This document shows positions 33,718 through 42,271 of a DNA stretch of 64,000 nucleotides, piece after piece. Position numbers and translations under genes: made by a program. Numbering within the stretch: position 1 is the first letter of the stretch; each line of letters begins with the position of its first letter. The DNA is taken from assembly GCA_027576995.1 (NCBI GenBank), contig JANBQC010000008.1, forward strand, positions 84,631-148,630, given 5' to 3'. The notes below the pieces were generated by a model that searched no databases, was not told the origin of the DNA, and worked only from the letters and a program-made list of their open reading frames with translations. The stretch is from Dimargaris cristalligena (lineage: Eukaryota > Kickxellomycota > Dimargaritomycetes > Dimargaritales > Dimargaritaceae).

Positions 33718-34569
33718 ATGCATTTCCCCTCGCTACCAGCTGGCCAGACCCTGGCCGCTTCTTTACTCCTAGCGCTTTCCGCCACCCCACGCGCCACCGC
33801 CCACGACGAGGCCCACCAATGCACCCTCAAAGACCCTAATTCCGAAAACTACTACAATTTGCGCGCCCTGCGCCACGCCACTTCCGGGGAGGATGACTGG
33901 GAGGTCGAGCCCTTTAATTCCGGCTACCAGTTCCGTCTCAATGTCTGCCATGCCCTGACGGGTGACACATCCAAACTGCGCAACGCCCGACAGACGGCCG
34001 CCCTGGCCATGCGGGATGACCAAGTGTGGTCGCTTGGGCAAGCCAGCCACGACCTCCGCGTGCGCGGCGACCGTCTGGTGCTCAAATACGCCGACGGGGA
34101 CCGTTGTGAAGTGCCCGGTGGGGCCGGGACTAAATCCGATTATTACCGTACTTCGGTCCTGTCCCTGGTGTGTGACAAGAATGTCCGCGGATTGGGCAAA
34201 CCCGAGTTTGTGGATCAAGTGGACTCGTGCGCCTATTTCTTCGAGTGGCGGACCCCCGTGGCTTGTCCCACCTCCGAGCCGAGCGACAGTAGTGCCGGGG
34301 GGACCTTCTTCGTGGCCATCTTCATTCTAGTGGCCATTTATATGTTCTTCGGCGTCCTCTATAACCGTCTCACCAAACAGGCCCGGGGTCTCGAACAAAT
34401 CCCCCACTACCACTTGTGGAAAGGCGGGTTTGAGTTCGTTAAGGATATGACCCAGATCATCTTGGCTAGTATCATCGGCTACTTCCAGAACCGTCGCACC
34501 GCTCGTAATAGCCGCTATCAACACATTGGGGAGAGCGACGCCAACACCCTGATAGATGACGACTTTTAA
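33718..34569 (+). CDS. MRH-domain type I membrane protein, cation-dependent mannose-6-phosphate receptor-like (Mrl1/Atg27-like)
   Basis: A single exon of 283 residues. Residues 1-28 form a signal peptide (core LAASLLLALSA). Residues 35-180 form a mannose-6-phosphate-receptor-homology domain: CTLKD, NVCHALTG, AALAMRDDQVWSLG, LKYADGDRCE, TSVLSLVCDKN and the closing YFFEWRTPVAC. A single membrane helix (FFVAIFILVAIYMFFGVLYN) lies near 200-220. The juxtamembrane tail ARGLEQIPHYHLW resembles the start of the animal CD-M6PR tail. The C-terminus contains DANTLI, a [DE]xxxL[LI] acidic dileucine signal of the type bound by AP-1/AP-3 adaptors. The expected role is carrying lysosomal/vacuolar cargo from Golgi to endosomes, or Atg27-like membrane cycling. 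Sugar binding is inferred; key residues were not aligned individually. Confidence 0.88.
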   Translation: MHFPSLPAGQTLAASLLLALSATPRATAHDEAHQCTLKDPNSENYYNLRALRHATSGEDDWEVEPFNSGYQFRLNVCHALTGDTSKLRNARQTAALAMRDDQVWSLGQASHDLRVRGDRLVLKYADGDRCEVPGGAGTKSDYYRTSVLSLVCDKNVRGLGKPEFVDQVDSCAYFFEWRTPVACPTSEPSDSSAGGTFFVAIFILVAIYMFFGVLYNRLTKQARGLEQIPHYHLWKGGFEFVKDMTQIILASIIGYFQNRRTARNSRYQHIGESDANTLIDDDF

Positions 34570-34984
34570 ATCATTAAATACAATGGGTCAATACGGTTCA
34601 TATAGGAAGTTCGCCTGATTATCTTGATTTTATAGGGGGGGAGGGGGTGGACTATTTGGCGGGTCGACGATAGGTGGCTGTGCTCTCCAACCCTGCCTAT
34701 CATCCCCCCGCCCTTATTACTATCGTACTTGTGTGATTTTCTTCATTCGCACTCGCTTGGACAGATTTGTTAAAGAAATCCCTCTTCATCGGTTATCGGA
34801 TTTTTAATAACATGACTAAATCACCTGCCTAGGCCAGGACTGTATCTATTTCTTTATTTTCTTCTCATGCCACATTTTTCAACATCTGCCTCCGCTCTTA
34901 TATATTCATTACAAAACTTTTGAAAAATAATATATACCATTTTTTTTGCGCGATAATAATAGTAGTTAGATCAGCCGATGGTCA
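34570..34984. other. intergenic between convergent genes
   Basis: 415 bp of AT-rich sequence with G- and T-tracts, expected to hold the two 3' untranslated regions. Nothing else seen. Confidence 0.5.
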
Positions 34985-37308
34985 TTAACGTTTGGATCGG
35001 AATTCGTCACTCAAGTGTTCCAGCGAAGTCTTGGGCTTGGTGCCGCTGGCATAGCGAATGGTCCGGAAAGTCGATAGCGAGTCGGTTATTTCAGTTGAGT
35101 TGAAATAAGCAATTGACTCCGCTAGTGGCAGATCCTCGGCGGACAGAATGCTGATGACTAGCACATGAAATACAAGCATCCAGGGGGTACCCACCCAAAT
35201 TGTAAATAGAATCAACCCAAACAAAAAATTAAGTTAATGATACTGAGCATTCGCATAGAAATCGCAATAATATACCAGGGCCGACGTGCTATCACCTAAA
35301 GGGCTCATCATGCCACTCCAAAAAAAAAACAGCTCAAGTATAAAAAAAAAGCAACTTACCTTCACCCTTTTGGCCTGCGCGGCCCGTACGACCAGCTGAG
35401 TGAATGTATTCGTGGGCCGTACGAACAAAGTCCGCTAAAATCACCTGAGCCACATGGGGGAGATCCATTCCCCGGTGCAGGCTATCCGATGTAAATACCA
35501 GGTTGATCGGGCCCGATCCCGTCGTCGTAGAAGAAGGGGCAGTCGTTGTGTTGATTGGTGTAGTGATTTCGCGAAGTAACTCAGCCCGCTCGGACTCGTC
35601 CAGTTCCCGGCTGTACAAGCGAGGTTGGACATTGGCCCACACTGTCGCTAGTGATGTAGCCCCTACTTCCTCTTCTTCTTCTTTACCCGTCTGCACAGTC
35701 ATCGGGGACCTCAAATTAATCCGGGCCATGGCTCGGTTGTAGTACATTTGGGCAGCAAGAGGATCCCGACAGAACACCATAACCAACGGCGGGTGGGCCG
35801 GACCTGGAGTAGCAGATTCGCCTTTGGAGATGGCATCCCGGAGTCGGGCCATACTGTGGGCAATCACCTCGGCCACAAACTGGGCCTTCGTGGTGCGGGG
35901 GGCGGTCAAGGGATGATCCCACTGCAGCATCATTTCACTAGTATTAGCATTAATAACGAACGCCTGGGATTCCTTCAGGTAAAGGGCCTTGGGGAAACCC
36001 CGGGCCAGATAGGCCCGCACCGACTTCTTGTTGAACCGCGGACAAAGGGTGGCTCCACTAAAGATAAACTGGCGCGACGGCAACGGATCTAAGGGCGCCG
36101 GGAGTGGCACCGGGGCGGAGGAGTCGCTGCTAGAGGGATCGTCGTTACGTTGGTGGTCCGATCCGCGGGACTGGCCCAGTTTCTCCAGGCGCTTGAGATA
36201 GGCGTGGTGGTTCCAGGTTACGGGGGCCACCGGATGATCCTTCAAATCCCGGGTAAGTAGCCATAATAGACGGGTGGTTAGGCGGGCTTCGGATCCGCCC
36301 AGGGCCACATCCATCTCGTCAATCACGACAAACCGAGTATCGGCCAATTTGGTCCGTAAGCGCTTGGTCGCGGCGTTGGTCTTTTGCGAGCTTAGGGCAC
36401 CGAGACCCAGGGCGGATGGGGTGGTCACTAGAATATAGGGGTGCTGGTGGGGGGGAGTAGAGGAGCGGTGGTCCGATTCGCCGTTTCGTCCGGAGCCACG
36501 TCGTTCGGGTAATTGATCCAGATCATTGATGGCGACGAGATCGGGTAGACCAGCGAGGCGGCTGATCCGCTCCACTACTGAACTAACCTGCCACATAAGG
36601 GGGCGGTTGGGCACTAGAATGACGGCGTAGGGTGACAGAGCCGGAGGTTGGGGGGAGGGCAGGCCTTCTCGAATTAACCGGCTAAGAATTGGTAAAAGAT
36701 AGGCTGTATAGGGGAGACATTAAGAAGAGATAGGTCAGACAAGAGAGTACCAAATTTAGTGATAATGGCCTGGAATCTATATATATTTCGTACTGCAGTA
36801 TCTCAAGCACGGTTACTAATATACATATTCCTTAGAACTTACCAAGCGTTTTGCCCGTCCCCGTTTGGGCCACGAATACTACATCTCTGCCACCGTCGAT
36901 AGCTGCTATGGCTTGACCCTGAATTCCCAGGGGGTTTTCATATTTCAAATGACAAATAGCCGATTGGAGCTGGGCGGGTAGGTCTAATGCCTGCCACTCG
37001 GACGAGAGAGGTGTTGGCAATGTGCCGGCGGCCGTCTCGATAGCCTCCGTTGGTATTGTTGCTTCAGTTGAATACTGGGCTAGGAGTCGACCCGGAGTAG
37101 CCCCTGGGGAACAGCGGGACCAATCTAGTGCCTCGCAAGACTGGTACGCTAAAGTCCGATTCGTATACCATTTAGTCGTTACAGGGAGAACGGTGGTAGG
37201 GGCTACGTTGAGGAATGAAGGGCTGGTCGAAATGGGCATGAGCTGGCTACGTTCGTGGACTCGGCCGAGCCTTAAGCGGCCCGATGCTTGCCGTAGACAT
37301 GTGTACAT
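34985..37308 (-). CDS. DEAD-box RNA helicase, probably mitochondrial
   Basis: Three exons: 37308-36843, 36703-35360 and 35157-34985, with introns of 139 and 202 bp; the spliced product is 660 residues. The first 70 residues are basic and Ser/Thr-rich with few acids (MYTCLRQASGRLRLGRVHER), as in a mitochondrial presequence. Helicase motifs follow: GIQGQ (Q motif), AQTGTGKT (motif I, rejoined to LAYLLPILSRL across intron 1), PNRPL (Ia), VTTPSAL (Ib), VIDEMD (motif II, with Met in place of Ala), SGAT (motif III in place of SAT), LVFTSDSLHRGMDLP (V) and HSAGRTGRAGQKG (VI). Loops are long and Ser/Pro-rich. The DEMD and SGAT variants set it apart from the canonical DEAD-box core. It would act in mitochondrial RNA processing or ribosome assembly; Mrh4- or DDX28-type identity is possible but not shown. 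Confidence 0.9.
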
Positions 37309-37797
37309 GGTGACAGACGTTCGAACAAATGTTAAATAAAAAACAGGTCGAGAGGTTCAAATGGGTCGCTATTGGGAAGTTTTTGGGGTACAGACATGAA
37401 CGCATTTGTGATTCACTGCTTAGCCTGGGTGATTCATCGTTATCCAGCAGCGAGGCATAGTACAAATAGGCCCAAAAAAAACGACCAGGGCGATAGTTTT
37501 CAACCACGTATCATTCGCTGCGGCTATAAACTTGAAATATGAAAATGGTGTAATAATCAGCCAACTCTTGGCCTAGAAATTCGTTCAACACCTGCAGGCA
37601 CTCTAAATCGGGTTTATTAAGCCAACGTTATATATCTGGAGGCTTGCTGCTATTATTGACATACTCATAACATTGTTGCTCGATAGCATGTCAATAGGGG
37701 TTCGTGTTTCATAAATCAAACAAGAATACTAGCTGGAAAAAAAAACTGCACAAAAGTACTCTAAATTCACATTTACAGGAAAGCAAATGGCCAATTA
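37309..37797. other. intergenic
   Basis: 489 bp, AT-rich, upstream of the helicase gene and downstream of the next gene; nothing recognisable beyond expected promoter and 3' sequences. Confidence 0.5.
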
Positions 37798-38805
37798 TCA
37801 GTAGGGGGCATACTTGGTATCCAAATACTCATTGAATTGGTTGACCTGAGCCCGGAGAATCTGGGACATTACACTCAGGGACACTTTCTCGAGTGGAACG
37901 GCCGAAATGTGCACTTCCCTGGCCGGCTGGTTGGGATAACTGGTATTATTGGCATCATCCAGAATATCGCATTGGTGTCCCCGGAAATCGGTCAACCATT
38001 CAATTTCTATATGCCTTTTCCGGGGGTTCCACTTCAACATGTAGATAAGGGCGGGACGGGCCAGGGTCATGAAGTTCTCTCGAAGGGCTTCCTTCAGTCG
38101 CTGTTGCACCGATGGTGTCCCTGTAAGACCTTTAGCCATCACTCTTAAATGATACTTGTTCAATTGTCGGTTAAAGTGGTTCATCCACTTCGGTTGTTCC
38201 GTGGCTGGGGTTGTCAAATAGAAGGAGGATGTGTAGGAAGGGTTGGTGGTTCCGAACCCACGAGCGGAATCCAACCCATGGAAAGGATCGCCTAAAATGA
38301 GTTGGGCCGCCCCCGGATATACGTGGAACGCCATATGGGACAAGTCCTCGCATAATACCCGTAGTTTGGGGGTGTCCAAGGCGCTGTCTTGGGTGAAATT
38401 TTCAAAGGTACTCTCGAAGAGAAGTTTCCAGGCCATATATGCCTCTTCGTCGGTTAACACCGGGGCGGAATTGGGATCGCTAGTGGTCGGAGTACTCGGT
38501 TCGAGGTCGAGGTCGAGGTCGAGGTCGAGGTCGAGGTAGGTCTCTTCCATAGACCGAACCTGTTCGCTGGTGAGCGGCGGGTCGCTGGGCCAATCGGTGG
38601 GAGGTGTCATGTCGACATCCCCTACGACGGGATCATAGGGGTCAGAAAAGGGGACATGGGGTAGAAATTCGGACCAATGGCTATTGCCCATCAAATAGGC
38701 GGGGAGCTGGGTACCGGGTCTGTCTATCCACGCCGAGTGGACGGACACAGCCAGTAGCCCAACCATAATTTGGGTTGGCAGAGTATAATAAACCCGGGGA
38801 AACAT
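37798..38805 (-). CDS. secreted protein of unknown family with acidic LD repeat
   Basis: Encodes 335 residues from the ATG at 38805 (MFPRVYYTLP). The frame opens 18 bp earlier with TTG, which is not used. The hydrophobic N-terminus (IMVGLLAVSVHSAW) is a signal peptide. Then come a Pro/Asp-rich region, a run of alternating Leu-Asp (about ten residues) made by the hexanucleotide repeat at 38503-38538, and a Ser/Thr/Pro linker. A C-terminal globular part of about 220 residues follows (LLFESTFENFTQ; HMAFHVYPGAAQLILGDPFHG; ARPALIYMLKWNPRKRHIEIEW). The protein has two cysteines in the C-terminal half and at least two N-glycosylation sequons (NFT, NTS). I do not recognise the family. No membrane segment is seen after the signal, so it is probably secreted or vacuolar. 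Confidence 0.75.
   Translation of the reverse strand: MFPRVYYTLPTQIMVGLLAVSVHSAWIDRPGTQLPAYLMGNSHWSEFLPHVPFSDPYDPVVGDVDMTPPTDWPSDPPLTSEQVRSMEETYLDLDLDLDLDLEPSTPTTSDPNSAPVLTDEEAYMAWKLLFESTFENFTQDSALDTPKLRVLCEDLSHMAFHVYPGAAQLILGDPFHGLDSARGFGTTNPSYTSSFYLTTPATEQPKWMNHFNRQLNKYHLRVMAKGLTGTPSVQQRLKEALRENFMTLARPALIYMLKWNPRKRHIEIEWLTDFRGHQCDILDDANNTSYPNQPAREVHISAVPLEKVSLSVMSQILRAQVNQFNEYLDTKYAPY
38503..38538. repeat. in-frame hexanucleotide repeat (GAGGTC)5 plus one variant unit
   Basis: Five perfect GAGGTC units and a final GAGGTA, inside the coding region of the secreted protein. On the coding strand this reads GACCTC, giving Asp-Leu per unit. Confidence 0.95.
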
Positions 38806-39536
38806 GGTTGTCAGTGATTGCAAATATCGTTGCTAGAAGAATGGAAAGGAAGGTAATGTAATAGACAAAATTAAAAAACTACGCCGAGAGGGTGGAAAGA
38901 TGGTGAACGCGAGGGGTCGGGAGGAACGGGGGGGGATGGTCCCATACTTATAGCCAATACCCACACCACGGCTTAGCTGTATAATCAAGGTGTCACATTA
39001 AAAGTATTGAGCGAATATATAATAAAAATGTGAGTGGGTTGAGTACCACCCTTGGACCTTTTGAGTACATTTAGCCCCAATAGTGACTAGAGCGTTTTTC
39101 CGGCATGGCTAAATACAAGGGTGGGTTGGCCATTGCCAATACTTCGTACAGTTGGACGGTGTAACTGAGTAACACAAAAATACCATTCACCGATGGCCAA
39201 GATAACCTGTCCATTATCCAATAACGATAAAGCCTTCGCACGCTTTCCTTTTCCAATAATTTATTTAGCGATTCTAATCAAAATATGTTAAAATAATATA
39301 AACAGAAAGGGAAGCAATGTCATTTTTAAAATGGAGATAGTGCATAGTATCTACATCTCATACTTATCCGAGTACATAGAAACTTTTAAATGGTTGAAGA
39401 TAAATCAAGGACTGCTTTATTCTAGGCACCCTACCCACCAGCCCTCTTTGGCAGAGTATTTAACTGGCGCTTCGGAGCAATATTTTTTTACGCCGAATGA
39501 GCTGTAATACACTACTAGGTCTTCGGTTGGGCGCGT
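38806..39536. other. intergenic
   Basis: Holds the promoter of the secreted-protein gene. A 61-codon minus-strand ORF at 39071-39256 has no recognisable domain. No reverse transcriptase or integrase remnant was found downstream of the retropepsin gene. Confidence 0.5.
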
Positions 39537-40538
39537 TTAGTAACAGCGTTTTAGCGCTAGAACAATAAGCCAAGTGCCCCTCTTAATGGTGACTAACTTG
39601 GAAGATTTGTTGCGAACAACTATAGTAAGTTGGCTCTTGTCATCAGTTCCGGTATACCATTCCCGAACGGATAGACACCGCTTCAGGGTCGGGGATTCTT
39701 TAATCGTGCAGTAGTGACCCACCGGAGCACTGATGTCCCAGCCCATGAGCACAGTAACCATCCCGCGGGGGGGAATAACGACCTCCTCATGCGTGTAAAA
39801 GGAACACTCGGGGGGATTCGAGGAATGGACGGGCAAGTTCGCGTACAAGTTCCGGCAAACTACCGATACTTTAACATCTCTAAACCAGCTGTGGTTGGTC
39901 CGGAGTGGCACGGTGGTATCTCCGATCGTCAGGATACTTTTGCGTATATCCAGCACGGGCTGGACCATGTCAAACCAGTCCGAGCCCAGGCGAAACCGGC
40001 CCTGGGCGAGTACAGCCACCGCTAAAATATTCGCCATGGTGCCCACAATAACTTCCACAATGGCGTATTTTAGAGGGGTTACTCTGGTTCCGCCCCCCAA
40101 AACGATATCGGAACGCATGCCAGTGTCAATGAGTTGGTAGGACAGAGGGAGATCTGACTCCGATATGGTCGTGGTAGGGGCCCCCATATCCAGGAGGGCT
40201 TGTCGGTGTTCACCATTGACTGAGGTATCCAACGTATACTGGGTTCCATAGAAGGCTTGCGATTCGCCTTCCGAGGCGCTAGTGAGCGTTGCCGATGGCG
40301 ACGGTGAGGTCGGCATGGATTGGGCGGGACAAATGTCCTTGGGCATATCCACCGAAGGCTCGTCATCTTCAGGGTGCGTATTGGGTAGCTCCATTTGGCC
40401 AGTGGAAGATTTATTTCCACGCTTCGCTTTGAAGCGGGGAGCAGCCTTACCGGAGGTGGCTGCTCGGGTGATACTAAAGCGGCTCTTGGGAAACGGACGC
40501 CGGCTGCCAGTGGATTTCGAGTGCTTTATGGGTGGCAT
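39537..40538 (-). CDS. retropepsin-like protein with dUTPase-like C-terminal domain (retroelement-derived)
   Basis: A single exon of 333 residues. The first 85 residues are basic, then Ser/Pro-rich. Residues about 90-200 look like a Ty3/Gypsy-type aspartic protease: QALLDMGAPTTTIS, with DMG at the position of the catalytic D-T/S-G, a flap-like region, and RLGSDWFDMVQPVLDIRKSI, matching the LGxDWL...P.ID block of these proteases. Residues about 245-333 resemble a trimeric dUTPase: EEVVIPPRGMVTVLMGWDIS, APVGHYCTI, then LTIVVRNKSSKLVTIKRGTW. The dUTPase Asp-containing motif 3 and the PRSS motif 2 are not conserved (KESPTLKRCL, YTGTDD), and the C-terminal arm is missing. There is no reverse transcriptase, RNase H or integrase nearby. 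It may be a captured pol fragment kept as a host gene, or a decaying remnant with an intact frame. Confidence 0.65.
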   Translation of the reverse strand: MPPIKHSKSTGSRRPFPKSRFSITRAATSGKAAPRFKAKRGNKSSTGQMELPNTHPEDDEPSVDMPKDICPAQSMPTSPSPSATLTSASEGESQAFYGTQYTLDTSVNGEHRQALLDMGAPTTTISESDLPLSYQLIDTGMRSDIVLGGGTRVTPLKYAIVEVIVGTMANILAVAVLAQGRFRLGSDWFDMVQPVLDIRKSILTIGDTTVPLRTNHSWFRDVKVSVVCRNLYANLPVHSSNPPECSFYTHEEVVIPPRGMVTVLMGWDISAPVGHYCTIKESPTLKRCLSVREWYTGTDDKSQLTIVVRNKSSKLVTIKRGTWLIVLALKRCY

Positions 40539-42271
40539 TGTGTAGTAATGATGGGATAACTAATGTATATTGGAGCTAATGTGAACGAATATTGATAAAC
40601 TTGCAGGTTGTAGGAATATGGTTTGAATGGGTGGAGTAGCACGTATATATATGTGTATATTTAAGGGGCAGTTGTAGCAATGTAATTTTGCAAACCAAAC
40701 CTATAGAGAAATGAGAGGTGGAAGGTGAAAATATTAAGTGTAACCAGTCGCTGAAGAATAGATTGTCAAGTAAATCTGAATATCAAAAGGGATGGAAACT
40801 CATTGGATATTTATATAAGGTCAGTAGACTCTTAAGTTCCTACACCTGGAGACTGATAAAGCAAAATATGAATACACCTTCACGAATAACGTAAAGGGCT
40901 CGCTATAAGTAGAAAAACTATAAAGTAGCTCATAGATAATGAGTATACTATTGGTTTCCGGTGATTGATTGCTAGATGGAAGACCATTCAAAAAAGCAAG
41001 TGGAAGGCCCGTAAATTTTCGTGAGTGACGCGGATGCTAACAAATTCGAGGCTTGGAATTCTTAGAAAGCGGCGGTATAAAGCAACATTATAAAGAGTAG
41101 GCCACCTGCCGATAATTATTACCACCATATCTTCAGGTTGACGAGCTACTGTGGAGCAATAGTGAAAGGACTGAATAATGTCCCTTAGGAAACCGATGCG
41201 GCATGGTTTACTATGTTGGGGAAATCTTAGTCAAGCCATGTATAGACAACTCTCTTTACCCTATAAAACAGAGTCGAGAAGGCCCATGGGCATTTATAAT
41301 GAGAGTGGTGTTTCCATGTTCTTTACCTGTAAATGTCCTGAGCATTAGGTACTGTCACTTTATGAAGGTGCGTGATAAAGGCGTATGGAGTTATTGTACA
41401 TTCCTAACCTGACAATACACCTATTGGATTGTAGTTTTGTTTGGAATGATAGCACAAGTCAAGGCGTACTGGCTTATCAGAAGGTGGTATAAGGGCATCT
41501 CATTATTCGACCTGTAAAAATACGAGAATGTATGTCTGGGCAACAATTTATTTAAAGTTCAATTACTATAGTAGTTCACGAGAGAAAATTGTATCTATAG
41601 ACCAGTTGTATAATACTTTCTATAGGCGAGAAGCATGGGGGTAAGAGAGGATTCGCACCTGGGACTCACATGTTCTTGTTGATATTATGATATGTCTTTA
41701 TGTATACCCCTCAGTAAATGTACATGGGGCCTGTCGGTCCTGCTAATACATTAAAGCACATTATAGACACTCAGCTTAATTCATCGTCAAGCAATAGTTA
41801 GACAAATCCCGCACTCGCTTGCCACTCGTTAGGTAATATCGCTACGGGCCATCATAAGAAATCTATGAGTGGGCAACCGCTCTGTTAGTGTTGGGCCATT
41901 GGCGAGCATTAGCTTTGAAAGCAACTCAGCATAAGCCCCGAATGAAACTACGCTGGCTATTCCGCCCTATAGGAAATGTTCCAGGCAATAACTCTTCCAC
42001 CGGTTGGCTATACTTCATTCACAGTTTTATAGGAGGGATACAAGCCCCACATTGCCTCCTTCTTCATCCACTGCGTTTATTTCTTCCACCACTGGAACTC
42101 CGCAATTCGGCATTCCACGGCACTGATTACCTTTCAGCCACTTTTTATTTATCCAATAACATTGCCGTTACCATTTGATTATTATTTTTTGTTGTTGCTA
42201 GTATAGTTTGATTCGAAACCGAAGCTAGAACGGTCCTTCCCCCCCACCTGTTTACCATCGACTAGCCCAGT
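40539..42271. other. intergenic between divergent genes
   Basis: 1.7 kb, AT-rich, upstream of both the retropepsin-like gene and Nup93. It includes a TATA-like tract (gtatatatatgtgtat near 40640). ORFs at 41203 and 41888 are not gene-like. Confidence 0.5.

Noticed and set aside
39071..39256. 61-codon ORF downstream of the retropepsin-like gene, tested as a retroelement remnant
   Set aside because: No reverse transcriptase or integrase motif is present, so it does not extend the element.
41640..41675. tRNA-like T-arm (GGTGCGAATCC on the minus strand)
   Set aside because: No matching acceptor, D or anticodon stems could be built around it.
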